Of a DNA stretch of 64,000 nucleotides, positions 41,116-50,049 are shown one piece after another. Numbering within the stretch: the first letter of the stretch is position 1; each line of letters opens with the position of its first letter. Position numbers and translations under genes: made by a program. Origin of the DNA: Leptolyngbya sp. Heron Island J (GTDB taxonomy: Bacteria; Cyanobacteriota; Cyanobacteriia; Phormidesmidales; Phormidesmidaceae); NCBI RefSeq assembly GCF_000482245.1, contig NZ_AWNH01000106.1:62001-126000 (forward strand). Reading direction: 5' to 3'. A model generated the notes under the pieces. The model was not told where the DNA came from and searched no databases. It worked only from the letters and a program-made list of their open reading frames with translations.

Positions 41116-42168
41116 ATGGAAATCACCTATCACCCTATTACCGTCCACAAAAAAGTCCCCCTCACCATTAGTCGCGGCACTAACACCCAATCCACCAATC
41201 TCTTCATCCAAATCACCGCCGACAATATTACTGGCTACGGCGAAGCCACTCCCTTCTCCATCGGCGACCAAACTCAAACCACCGAAACCATCACTCACTC
41301 CCTCGACCAAATCATCGAAGGTATCTCCTTTTACCATCCCCTCGACCGCCAAATCATCGAAGAAAGTCTCGACCAAATTGCTCCTTGCTCTGCTGCCCGT
41401 GCTGCCATTGATGTTGCTCTCTGGGACTGGCTTGGTAAAAAGGTTGGTTTGCCTCTGTGGCAGCTGTGGGGGTTAGACTGCCAAAGAATTGGACCGACAG
41501 CTGTAACTATAGGGATTAATTCGCCTGACGGGGCGTGCGATCGCATTCGTCGCTGGCACACAGACTATCCCGATCTCCGCTCCATCAAAATCAAGCTGGG
41601 CAGCCCGGCTGGCATTGATGCCGACCAGGCCATGTTCAGCGCCCTAGAAACCGAATTTCGCCCCCACGACAAAATCAGCATCGACGCCAACGGCGGCTGG
41701 ACCCTCGACGATGCCAAAACCATGGCCACCTGGCTCGCTGACCGCAACGTCACCTACCTAGAGCAACCCCTCCCCGTTAGCGCCAACCACCATCTGGCCG
41801 CACTAAAACACCACTCGCCATTACCGATTTTTATCGACGAAAGCTGCTTCACCAGCCGCGACATCATGCCCTTAGCCCAGCACATCGACGGCATCAACAT
41901 CAAACTCATGAAATCCGGCGGCCTTACTGAAGCCCGCCGCATGATCCACACTGCTCGCGCCTGCGGGCTGGGCGTTATGTTTGGTTGCTATTCTGATAGC
42001 GCGCTCTCCAATACAGCCCTGGCCCAGCTATCTCCCCTAGCCAATCATCTCGATCTCGACAGTCATCTCAATCTCAAAGACGATCCCTTTATCGGGGCGC
42101 AATTAGAACTGGGTCGCCTGATACCTAGTGAAAAAATAGGTTTAGGGGTGGAATATCTGAGTCCTTAG
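41116..42168 (+). CDS. Dipeptide (L-Ala-D/L-Glu-type) epimerase, enolase superfamily
   Basis: This 350-residue enzyme of the muconate-lactonizing subgroup has its second-shell and catalytic residues in place: SIKIKLG (KxK), KISIDANGGW (Asp), TYLEQPLP (Glu), IFIDESC (Asp) and INIKLMKSGGL (Lys). It epimerises the second residue of dipeptides, most often L-Ala-L/D-Glu from murein turnover; related family members prefer other dipeptides. Cytoplasmic. It is the first gene of a plus-strand group but separated from the next plus gene by the convergent TMEM14-like gene. Confidence 0.92.
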   Translation: MEITYHPITVHKKVPLTISRGTNTQSTNLFIQITADNITGYGEATPFSIGDQTQTTETITHSLDQIIEGISFYHPLDRQIIEESLDQIAPCSAARAAIDVALWDWLGKKVGLPLWQLWGLDCQRIGPTAVTIGINSPDGACDRIRRWHTDYPDLRSIKIKLGSPAGIDADQAMFSALETEFRPHDKISIDANGGWTLDDAKTMATWLADRNVTYLEQPLPVSANHHLAALKHHSPLPIFIDESCFTSRDIMPLAQHIDGINIKLMKSGGLTEARRMIHTARACGLGVMFGCYSDSALSNTALAQLSPLANHLDLDSHLNLKDDPFIGAQLELGRLIPSEKIGLGVEYLSP

Positions 42169-42181
42169 ACTATGGTTCGGT

Positions 42182-42490
42182 TCATCCCGGCGCAAATACG
42201 CCAATTAGCGTAGCAACCCCACCAATTACCATCAATCCAGCGGGCATGAACTTTTTCGTTTTCACTAGCCGGATGATAAATACAAGTATCAGCACCAGTG
42301 TCACAATTTTCACTAGCCACAGACCGCTTGCGATATTTTGAGCTGCTCGCAATGCACCAATAATCAACAGCAACCCACTGATAAGGCCAGAAATCAGCGA
42401 CGGTTTACTGCGAGCTTTGAGGTAGCCAACAAGACCGCCAGCCACAGCCAGGATGCCATAAATCAATGCGATGATAAGTCCTAATGACAT
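42182..42490 (-). CDS. TMEM14-family small membrane protein
   Basis: The 102-residue protein has four hydrophobic segments (MSLGLIIALIYGILAVAGGL, SGLISGLLLIIGALRAA, LVKIVTLVLILVFIIRLV, AGLMVIGGVATLIGVFAP) typical of the TMEM14/UPF0136 family; plant relatives export fatty acids from plastids, but the cyanobacterial role is unknown. The start at 42490 gives the family N-terminus; a 66-base upstream extension is possible but would overlap the divergent ATPase gene. Confidence 0.85.
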   Translation of the reverse strand: MSLGLIIALIYGILAVAGGLVGYLKARSKPSLISGLISGLLLIIGALRAAQNIASGLWLVKIVTLVLILVFIIRLVKTKKFMPAGLMVIGGVATLIGVFAPG

Positions 42491-42508
42491 AGCGCAAAGG
42501 GATTGGGG

Positions 42509-43807
42509 ATGAAAGAATTTGGGGCAGCATCGGCTACTATCGCTCAGTACCGACAACAGGCAGCCTCGCTCTTACTGTATCAGGCTGTTCTCAACGATGC
42601 TGTAGGTCAAACATTCTTATCGTTGTTAGAAGCCCTCAGTGCTAGTAAAGGCCTCACTAATGAGCGTGCTCAGTGCCTCACGGCTTACGGTGAGTGGTTT
42701 CAGGCATTGGCCAACACGGGCAACGGTTGGGGTGACCATCTGCTGCAGCGGATATTCATTGCTGATAATGCGTTTACTCAAGCGGCCCAGCGTTTATCGA
42801 TGGCCGAGTTGTCTGTTCCTTTGCTGTCTGCAGCCCGTCACGACCTGAAAATTCTTCAAACTTTATACAATCTGTCTCCCAGCTACATTAGCCAGTGTGT
42901 GCAAACGGCCTGTCAGCTGCCCCAAGCACCCGTTGTTTGGTCTTTAATGCCAGACCCTATGCCAGTGGACCTGTCAGAAGATTGGTCAGCGGGTCTTGAT
43001 AATTTGGTGACCTACTATCAAAGTCAGGGCACTGGTCAGTTTGGTCAGTTCCGTGGATTCCGCTGGCAGCAAGGGCAACTAATAGGTATTGCTGAGCCCG
43101 ATCCAATTCGTCTGGCTGATTTAGCTGCCTATGACGGACCTAAAGACACTTTGGTAAAAAATACTGAGTTTTTGCTAGCTGGGTTTAATGCACTTAATGT
43201 GCTGCTGTATGGCAGTCGGGGGGCGGGTAAGTCTTCGCTGGTTAAAGCATTGCTCAATGAATATGCTGACCGTGGTTTGCGTCTGATTGAGGTAGCTAAG
43301 GCCGACTTGTATGATCTGCCAGCGATTGTGGAGTGTCTGCGGTCCCAGCCGCAAAAGTTTATTATTTTTGTCGATGATCTGTCTTTTGAGGAAGATGATG
43401 ATGCCTTCAAAGCCCTCAAAGTTGTATTGGAAGGTGGGCTAACTCGGCGTCCTCAAAATGTGGTGGTTTATGCGACGTCAAATCGTCGTCATTTAGTGCG
43501 GGAATTCTTTGCTGACCGGCCTCGCCCCAGTGATGCGGATGAACTTAAGTCCTGGGATACGGTCCAAGAAAAGCTTTCCTTTAGCGATCGCTTTGGTCTT
43601 ACCCTCACTTTTGAAGCGGCTGATCAACCGATGTATCTAGAGATTGTGCATCATCTGGCAAATCAGGCTGGGTTGGATCTACCAACTGAGGATTTAGACT
43701 ATCGGGCCAGGCAGTGGGCAACCCGACACAATGGACGTTCAGGACGCAGTGCGCGACAGTTTATAGACTTTCTATCGGCGGAATTGGCCTTGGATGGCAG
43801 GAGATAG
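42509..43807 (+). CDS. DUF815 AAA+ ATPase
   Basis: This 432-residue protein has an N-terminal helical region of ~190 residues and a C-terminal DUF815 ATPase domain with Walker A YGSRGAGKSSL, Walker B FIIFVDDLSFE, sensor-like VVVYATSNRRHLVREF and the R-finger region (WATRHNGRSGRSARQF). The family's biochemical role is not established; it resembles AAA+ chaperones or helicase loaders. The ATG at 42509 follows AAAGGGA; a TTG at 42503 would add two residues. The TAXI-protein gene starts 4 bp after its stop, so the two genes are co-transcribed. Confidence 0.9.
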   Translation: MKEFGAASATIAQYRQQAASLLLYQAVLNDAVGQTFLSLLEALSASKGLTNERAQCLTAYGEWFQALANTGNGWGDHLLQRIFIADNAFTQAAQRLSMAELSVPLLSAARHDLKILQTLYNLSPSYISQCVQTACQLPQAPVVWSLMPDPMPVDLSEDWSAGLDNLVTYYQSQGTGQFGQFRGFRWQQGQLIGIAEPDPIRLADLAAYDGPKDTLVKNTEFLLAGFNALNVLLYGSRGAGKSSLVKALLNEYADRGLRLIEVAKADLYDLPAIVECLRSQPQKFIIFVDDLSFEEDDDAFKALKVVLEGGLTRRPQNVVVYATSNRRHLVREFFADRPRPSDADELKSWDTVQEKLSFSDRFGLTLTFEAADQPMYLEIVHHLANQAGLDLPTEDLDYRARQWATRHNGRSGRSARQFIDFLSAELALDGRR

Positions 43808-43811
43808 TGGC

Positions 43812-45119
43812 ATGGTGGGCAAGTGGGGACGCTGGATACTGGGTCTGATTGTAGTGGTGAGTGTGGGGGGTGCGATCTCATCTATCACCAAACTTATCCA
43901 CGACCAAAACCGCACCTATACCGTACGTCTAGCAACCGGAAGCCCGACTGGAGAATACTACGCCTTTGGGCAAGCCATTGCCCAAGTCACCCAGACCAAC
44001 GAACCCAAAATCCGTGTTGAGGTTGTCGAATCACCAGGATCAACTAAAAACATGGAGGATGTCCATGCCCATGCTGTCGATCTCGCCTTAGTCCAAAACG
44101 ATACCCCCGTTCAGCCCAATGTACGCGCCGTGGCGCAGCTCTATCCCGAAATGTTTCATCTGATTGCCAATAAAGATGCCAACATCACTACTCTGAGCGA
44201 TCTAAAAGGCAAACGCATTGCCCTGATGCCCAAAGGTAGTGGTTCCTATAATCTTTTTTGGCCTCTGAGCCAGCATTACGGTCTGACGCAGACTGATTTT
44301 CAAGCGCGGCCCATGGACGTGGATGAGGCTCATATAGCCCTGAAAAACAGTAACGTCGATGCCTTATTTCGCATTATTGGTCTGGGTAACAACAGTGTGG
44401 CCGAATTACTCGCCAACGAACAATTTCAGCTTGTGCCTATCGACCAAATCGGTGCCCTACAGCTGACCCAGCCCTACCTCGCACCCACCATCATCCCCAA
44501 GGGGAGCTACGATGGCGGCTCACCCATCCCTCCAGAAGATTTACCCGTTGTTTCCGTCAGCGCACTGCTCATCGCCAATACCGATGTTCATCCCGATGTG
44601 GTTAAAGCTATTACCCGTATTCTCTATGAGCGTCGCAGTGAGCTAATCCGCCTTAATCCTCGCACGGCCAATATTCCATCACCAGACATCAGTCAGAATC
44701 TAGGCTTTCCCCTCCATGAGGGAGCCCGCGCTTACTATACCCAAGACAATCCTGGCTTTTTGGTGACCTATGCTGAGTCCATTGGTCTACTACTATCTAT
44801 TAGTATTCTGCTTTGTTCTAGCCTTTGGCAAGGTCGTCAATGGCTGATCAGTAACCAAAAAGATCGCGCCGATCGCTACAACCTAGAAATCCTGAACCTG
44901 ATTGAAAAAATCGAACAAGCCAAAGATTTTGAGGAACTGCAAAACCTACGACAGCAGCTCCTCGAAATTCTCAGAAAGGTTGTTGTTGACCTCGATATCG
45001 ATCGAATCTCCCCCGAATCATTCCAATCATTCACCTTTCCTTGGGAAGTTGCCAATACGGCTATCCGTCATCAAGAAATTATTCTCAGAAGTCGCACAAT
45101 ACCCACACCCAAAGGGTAG
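43812..45119 (+). CDS. TAXI-family solute-binding protein, membrane-anchored, orphan
   Basis: The ~435-residue protein has one N-terminal anchor (MVGKWGRWILGLIVVVSVGG), the TAXI binding domain (VRLATGSPTGEYYAFGQAIA, KNMEDVHAHAVDLALVQND, RIALMPKGSGSYNLF), and a second membrane segment near residue 330 (SIGLLLSISILLCSSLWQG) with a cytoplasmic coiled-coil tail (DRYNLEILNLIEKIEQAKDF). Classical TAXI proteins feed TRAP transporters, but no TRAP membrane genes are adjacent, and the cytoplasmic tail suggests signalling or a different partner. AGGAG precedes this ATG; an upstream ATG at 43794 is less likely. Confidence 0.85.
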   Translation: MVGKWGRWILGLIVVVSVGGAISSITKLIHDQNRTYTVRLATGSPTGEYYAFGQAIAQVTQTNEPKIRVEVVESPGSTKNMEDVHAHAVDLALVQNDTPVQPNVRAVAQLYPEMFHLIANKDANITTLSDLKGKRIALMPKGSGSYNLFWPLSQHYGLTQTDFQARPMDVDEAHIALKNSNVDALFRIIGLGNNSVAELLANEQFQLVPIDQIGALQLTQPYLAPTIIPKGSYDGGSPIPPEDLPVVSVSALLIANTDVHPDVVKAITRILYERRSELIRLNPRTANIPSPDISQNLGFPLHEGARAYYTQDNPGFLVTYAESIGLLLSISILLCSSLWQGRQWLISNQKDRADRYNLEILNLIEKIEQAKDFEELQNLRQQLLEILRKVVVDLDIDRISPESFQSFTFPWEVANTAIRHQEIILRSRTIPTPKG

Positions 45120-45159
45120 CCATCCCAAGTTCGACCAGAATTTTCTAACCTGGCCATGC

Positions 45160-46131
45160 CTACTCGCCGTGTTCTGTTAGCTCTTTAAGCTCGTTTTCAA
45201 CCATTGCTGCCACTAACTTAGAAAAGGAATAATGTGGCTGCCATTGAATTTCACGTTTGATCTTATCAATGGACCCCGCCAATATTACTGGCTCATCCGG
45301 TCGATAAAAGGCTGGATCAACTGAAACATAATCTTGCCAATTCAAACCAACATAGGAAAATGCACAGTCCACCAGCTCCTTAACTGAGTGAGTTTCGCCA
45401 CTGGCAATAATAAAATCGTCTGGCTGCTCTTGCTGTAGCATCATCCACATAGCATTAACCACATCTTCTGCGTGGCACCAATCACGACGAGCATCCAAAT
45501 TACCTAGCTTTAACTCATGGGCTAGGCCCAATTTAATTTTGACGGCACCCCGCGTAATTTTGCGGAACACAAATTCTGCACCACGACGGGGTGACTCATG
45601 GGTATACGTAATGCCACAGCACGCATACAGATCGTACTTCTGCCGATAGTTAATCGTCATCCAATGGGCATAAGCTTTGGCTACACCATAGGGATTCCGG
45701 GGGCGAAACGCCGTTCGCTCTGTCTGGGGAGACTCATCCGGTTGACCAAACACCTCACTGCTAGATGCCTGATAAAATCTAGCATCCGGTTTACATCGAC
45801 GAATTGCCTCTAACAGCCGAGAAACCCCAATCGCTGTATACTCCGCCGTCAGCGCAGGCTGTGTCCAAGACAACGGCACATAACTTTGAGAGGCAAGGTT
45901 GTAAATCTCATCAGGCTGAGCTTCATCAATGGCATCCATCAACGAAAACTGATCTAGCAGATCGCCAGAGATAATCCGCACCTTATCAGCAAAGTGACTT
46001 ATACGCCCAAAGCTACTAGAACTAGAACGACGCACTAGACCATAGACTTCATAGCCCTTGCTGAGCAAAAGCTCAGCTAAGTAAGACCCATCTTGCCCAG
46101 TCAGCCCCGTAATTAGCGCTTTTTTAGTCAC
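45160..46131 (-). CDS. gmd: GDP-mannose 4,6-dehydratase
   Basis: The 323-residue extended SDR has the Rossmann GLTGQDGSYLAELLLSKG, GLVRRSSSSSFGRI, the Ser/Tyr/Lys catalytic site (YQASSSEVFGQ; NPYGVAKAYAHWM) and PRRGAEFVFRKITRG. The product GDP-4-keto-6-deoxymannose leads to GDP-fucose, GDP-rhamnose or GDP-perosamine; the next enzyme is not in this window. The start is GTG. It ends the minus-strand nucleotide-sugar operon and is convergent with the TAXI gene. Confidence 0.95.
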   Translation of the reverse strand: MTKKALITGLTGQDGSYLAELLLSKGYEVYGLVRRSSSSSFGRISHFADKVRIISGDLLDQFSLMDAIDEAQPDEIYNLASQSYVPLSWTQPALTAEYTAIGVSRLLEAIRRCKPDARFYQASSSEVFGQPDESPQTERTAFRPRNPYGVAKAYAHWMTINYRQKYDLYACCGITYTHESPRRGAEFVFRKITRGAVKIKLGLAHELKLGNLDARRDWCHAEDVVNAMWMMLQQEQPDDFIIASGETHSVKELVDCAFSYVGLNWQDYVSVDPAFYRPDEPVILAGSIDKIKREIQWQPHYSFSKLVAAMVENELKELTEHGE

Positions 46132-46245
46132 TACATTTCTAGATCACAACGATTGCAATCCTAACCATATCAAGATTTCCCGAAACTACCACAACCCTGA
46201 CAGGGAGTTACCTTGAAGTTTTAATCAAGCGGTTAGGCTGCTCTA

Positions 46246-47322
46246 CTAGTCCAGAGCCATACGTTCAGCGTATAACTCTGAATAATATCGCTGGTAGTCC
46301 TCTGACAATAGAGGTTGCCACCAATCACGATTATCCAAGTACCAGCCTACCGTTTGCCTTAAGCCAGTCGCAAAATCGTAGCTCGGCTGCCAGCCTAAAT
46401 CGTTCCGAATCTTAGTAATATCCATCGCATAGCGACGATCATGGCCAGGGCGATCGGGTACAAAAGTAATCAGTTTTCTAGCCGGTGATACGGGCAGATT
46501 TTCGGCTAACTCATCCATCAGATCACAAAGCTGCTCGACGATATCAATATTTTTGACCTGATTGTTGCCGCCGATGTTGTAAGTTTCTCCTGGTTGAGCT
46601 TGCCCTAGGACAGTGGCTATGGCGCTGCAGTGATCTTCAACATGCAGCCAGTCACGAATATTTTGACCATCGCCATACACAGGTAGAGATTTCCCGAGCA
46701 AAATATTCAGACACATCAGTGGAATCAGCTTTTCTGGAAACTGATACGGGCCGTAGTTATTGGAGCAATTAGTAATCAGTGTGGGTAATCCATAGGTGTG
46801 GAAGTAAGCCCTCACTAAATGGTCACTGCCTGCTTTTGATGCAGAGTAGGGACTGTTGGGCGCATAGGAGGTAACTTCGCTAAATGCAGGATCATTCGGG
46901 CCGAGACTGCCAAACACTTCGTCGGTGGAAACATGGAGAAAGCGATAGTGGTCAGGTTTACCTTGCGCTTCCCAATGGTGGCGGAACGCTTCTAGTAAGG
47001 TGAAGGTGCCAACCACATTGGTTTGCACGAATGCAGCTGGGCCAGCAATAGATCGATCAACGTGGGATTCCGCTGCAAAATGAATGAGCGTATCGACATG
47101 GTGCTCAGCTAGAATCTGTGAAACCAACTGGGCATCACAAATATCACCTTCAATCAGAGAAAAATTAGCTTGAGATTCCAGGTCAGCCAGAGTGGCACGG
47201 TTGCCAGCATAGGTGAGAGCATCGAGAACAATGGTTTTGGCTGAGTGTTTAGACCATTGGTGAACAAAGTTGGAACCGATAAACCCAGCTCCGCCTGTGA
47301 TGAGTATAATTTTGTTGTTCAA
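46246..47322 (-). CDS. rfbB: dTDP-glucose 4,6-dehydratase (RmlB)
   Basis: This is a 358-residue SDR with ILITGGAGFIGSNFVHQWSK, the DTL-type substrate site (VSTDEVFGSL), YSASKAGSDHLVRAY (Tyr-Lys pair) and CSNNYGPYQFPEKLIPL. It forms dTDP-4-keto-6-deoxyglucose, step 2 of dTDP-rhamnose synthesis. The start codon is TTG, with a strong AAGGAG 6 bp before it. The gene follows rfbA with 10 bp between. Confidence 0.97.
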   Translation of the reverse strand: MNNKIILITGGAGFIGSNFVHQWSKHSAKTIVLDALTYAGNRATLADLESQANFSLIEGDICDAQLVSQILAEHHVDTLIHFAAESHVDRSIAGPAAFVQTNVVGTFTLLEAFRHHWEAQGKPDHYRFLHVSTDEVFGSLGPNDPAFSEVTSYAPNSPYSASKAGSDHLVRAYFHTYGLPTLITNCSNNYGPYQFPEKLIPLMCLNILLGKSLPVYGDGQNIRDWLHVEDHCSAIATVLGQAQPGETYNIGGNNQVKNIDIVEQLCDLMDELAENLPVSPARKLITFVPDRPGHDRRYAMDITKIRNDLGWQPSYDFATGLRQTVGWYLDNRDWWQPLLSEDYQRYYSELYAERMALD

Positions 47323-47332
47323 TTCTTTCTCC

Positions 47333-48406
47333 TTACACTAGCTCAATCTGGCAATCGTCCCCAATCATAAAGCGAGAAGCTTTGGGACGTTTAGGGCTAT
47401 GAATTAACTTAGCTCTTCGCCCAATTAAGCTATCAACAATTCGTTGTTGTAACTGTTGAATAACAGCATCTTCTAGCACTACACTATGGTCCATTTCTAC
47501 ATCAATCAGCTTGACGCCATTAGCAATACTGCTATAGGAGCCAATAAAACAGTTCTCAAGATGGCAATTCTCTCCGATAACAACAGGGCCACGAATAGTG
47601 CAGTTGATGATTTTGGTACCTTGACCGATGCGAACTCGTCCGCTGATTTTAGTCGTGTCGTCAACATCACCTAAAACCTCACTCGACAGAGTGGCATCCA
47701 AAATCATTTGGTTAGCTTCCAACAAGTCATCTTTTTTCCCTGTGTCTAACCACCACCCTTGCAATTGTTGAGCGGTTACAGTTTTACCGTTATCTGCCAG
47801 GGCTTGAATAGCATCAGTAATCTCCAATTCACCTCGGGCAGAGGGCTGTAGCGTGGCGATAATCTGGTGTACGATTGGTGAAAATAAATATACCCCTACG
47901 AGAGCAAAATTTGATGGTGGATTTTTGGGTTTCTCTACCAGCCTGATCACACCTCCCTGTTCATCTAATTCTGCAACCCCAAAAGCTGTTGGATTAGGAA
48001 CTTGCTTGAGCAAAATCATGGCAGCAAGCTGTTGTTGATGGAAATCTTTAACAAACTGAGTGAGACTGTCTTGAATCAAATTATCACCCAGGTACATTAA
48101 GAAGGGTGAGTTGCCAAGAAACGGATGAGCAATTTTGACAGCGTGGGCAAGTCCATCTGGGCTGTTCTGTGGAATGTAGGTTATCTTGCAATTAAATCGC
48201 TCACCAGTACCGGTTACAGCGCGAATTTCATCCCCAGTCTCTGGGCTAATAACAATACCAATATCGGTAATGCCCGCTGCAACAATTTGCTCAATACCGT
48301 ACCAGAGGATAGGTTTATTCACCACGGGCACTAGCTGTTTAGCCCCGGTGTGGGTCAATGGACGTAGGCGGGTTCCTTTACCGCCCGATAGAATAAGTGC
48401 CTTCAT
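47333..48406 (-). CDS. rfbA: Glucose-1-phosphate thymidylyltransferase, long (StrD-like) form
   Basis: The 357-residue enzyme has an N-terminal nucleotidyltransferase domain (LILSGGKGTRLRPLTHTGAK; YLGDNLIQDS; WWLDTGKKDDLLEAN) and a C-terminal left-handed beta-helix (ISGRVRIGQGTKIINCTIRG; VVIGENCHLENCFIG), giving the long class that occurs in actinobacteria and cyanobacteria. It makes dTDP-glucose, the first step of dTDP-rhamnose synthesis. Genes rfbD (12 bp upstream) and rfbB (10 bp downstream) flank it in the operon. Confidence 0.95.
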   Translation of the reverse strand: MKALILSGGKGTRLRPLTHTGAKQLVPVVNKPILWYGIEQIVAAGITDIGIVISPETGDEIRAVTGTGERFNCKITYIPQNSPDGLAHAVKIAHPFLGNSPFLMYLGDNLIQDSLTQFVKDFHQQQLAAMILLKQVPNPTAFGVAELDEQGGVIRLVEKPKNPPSNFALVGVYLFSPIVHQIIATLQPSARGELEITDAIQALADNGKTVTAQQLQGWWLDTGKKDDLLEANQMILDATLSSEVLGDVDDTTKISGRVRIGQGTKIINCTIRGPVVIGENCHLENCFIGSYSSIANGVKLIDVEMDHSVVLEDAVIQQLQQRIVDSLIGRRAKLIHSPKRPKASRFMIGDDCQIELV

Positions 48407-48418
48407 AACCCAAACCTA

Positions 48419-49285
48419 TTAGAGATATTCTTTGAGCATTTTTCGTAAACTTGCACGCCAATGGGGAGCAGTTTGATTAATGACCTTGGCTATTTTGTCA
48501 CCTGCTAACACTGAATAGGCAGGTCTTGGTGTAGGGGTTGGATACTGCTCGCTCGGAATTGGTTGCACATGGCTCAGTTGTAAAGGATGGCCTAATTTTC
48601 TGGCTTCTTCAAAGATAGCAACGGCGAAATCATACCAGCTGGCAGCACCGTTATTGGTGTAGTGATAAACACCAAAGTTATTTTGAAGATGCGGTATCAG
48701 CATTGTGATTGCCTGGGCAATATCATAGGCCCAAGTCGGGGTGCCAACTTGATCATAAACAACACCCAGTTCGTCTCGTTCTGCTCCCAAGCGCAGCATG
48801 GTCTTGACAAAGTTACTTTTGCCCTTTGCTCCGTAAACCCAGGCTGTACGAAAGATTACGGCTTGTTCTGTATTGGCTTGAATAGCTAGTTCTCCATCCC
48901 GCTTGGAGTGGCCGTACACCCCTAGAGGGTTAGTTTCTGCTTCCGGCTGATAGGGACGATTCTGCTGACCATCAAATACGTAGTCTGTGGATATATGAAC
49001 CAGGCTTGCTCCACAGACTGTTGCTGCTTGAGCTAACTTTTCTGGAGCGGCTGTATTGATTTGATGGGCTAAGTCGGGTTCACTTTCGGCTTTATCGACT
49101 GCTGTATAGGCGGCGGCGTTAACGATGACGTCAGGCTGTTGGTTAACGACGGCGGGGACAATGCTTTCTAAGTTAGTTAGGTCAAGATGAGTTCTGTCCC
49201 AGGCTACGACTGCCCCTAAGCTAGGGAGTGTTAGCTGTAGTTCCTGTCCTACTTGTCCCTGGCAGCCCAACAGTAAAATTTTCAT
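48419..49285 (-). CDS. rfbD: dTDP-4-dehydrorhamnose reductase (RmlD)
   Basis: The 288-residue SDR starts with KILLLGCQGQVGQELQLTLP, carries NAAAYTAVDKAESEPDLAHQ and HISTDYVFDG, and has the YGHSKRDGE Tyr-Lys pair. It reduces dTDP-4-keto-rhamnose to dTDP-L-rhamnose, the last step. The ATG shares one base with the rfbC stop, so translation is coupled. Confidence 0.96.
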   Translation of the reverse strand: MKILLLGCQGQVGQELQLTLPSLGAVVAWDRTHLDLTNLESIVPAVVNQQPDVIVNAAAYTAVDKAESEPDLAHQINTAAPEKLAQAATVCGASLVHISTDYVFDGQQNRPYQPEAETNPLGVYGHSKRDGELAIQANTEQAVIFRTAWVYGAKGKSNFVKTMLRLGAERDELGVVYDQVGTPTWAYDIAQAITMLIPHLQNNFGVYHYTNNGAASWYDFAVAIFEEARKLGHPLQLSHVQPIPSEQYPTPTPRPAYSVLAGDKIAKVINQTAPHWRASLRKMLKEYL

Positions 49286-49833
49286 CAGTCAAATACCTCG
49301 GCGATCGCAAATTGCACGGCTTGCTGATCTTTATCTGATAGCACCGGAGTCTGGCTGACTAATGGCCACTTAATGGCTAAATCGGCATCGTTCCATAGAA
49401 TGCTGCGTTCATGCTGTGGCGCATAGTAGTCGGTGGTTTTGTAAAGCACATCGGCTGAATCTGAGAGTACATAGAACCCATGGGCAAACCCAGGAGGTAC
49501 CCATAGCTGCCGTTTATTCTCAGCACTAAGAGTCACTCCCACCCACTGTCCAAAGGTATCTGAACTGCGCCGGATATCGACTACCACGTCATAAATTTCA
49601 CCCAGCACCACACGGACTAACTTGCCCTGCACTTGCTGCATCTGGTAGTGCAGGCCCCGTAATATGTTTTGCCTAGAGCGAGAGTGGTTGTCTTGGACAA
49701 ATTGATGATTCAAACCGGTTTCATCAGAAAATTTTTTTTGGTTAAAGCTTTCCAGAAAAAAACCGCGCTCATCGCCAAACACCTGAGGCTCAATTATGAG
49801 AACGTCTGGGATATCAGTGGGAATAACGTTCAC
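49285..49833 (-). CDS. rfbC: dTDP-4-dehydrorhamnose 3,5-epimerase (RmlC)
   Basis: This is a 182-residue cupin with IPDVLIIEPQVFGDERGFFL, the catalytic His in ILRGLHYQMQQ, KLVRVVLGEIYDVVVDIRRS and FAHGFYVLSDSADVLYKTTD. It converts the 4-keto sugar of RmlB to the L-rhamno form. The start codon is GTG. First gene of the rfbC-rfbD-rfbA-rfbB-gmd operon; 216 bp separate it from the divergent glycosyltransferase. Confidence 0.97.
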   Translation of the reverse strand: MNVIPTDIPDVLIIEPQVFGDERGFFLESFNQKKFSDETGLNHQFVQDNHSRSRQNILRGLHYQMQQVQGKLVRVVLGEIYDVVVDIRRSSDTFGQWVGVTLSAENKRQLWVPPGFAHGFYVLSDSADVLYKTTDYYAPQHERSILWNDADLAIKWPLVSQTPVLSDKDQQAVQFAIAEVFD

Positions 49834-50049
49834 AGTAAACCGCTTAAAAATAACCTATCTCTTGAAGCACTGTATCATCCACTAGGGTTAAAGATAATGC
49901 TGGTGGTAAAGCGGATATGTGCGATCGCAAACCTGGCAGGTCGTACTCTAATAGACTGAGATGACAAACCGCAAATACTTGAGCCACTACTTGCACCCTA
50001 CTGACTTGGGTAAGACTAATTTGGATGGGTAATTACAAGGCAGATAACT

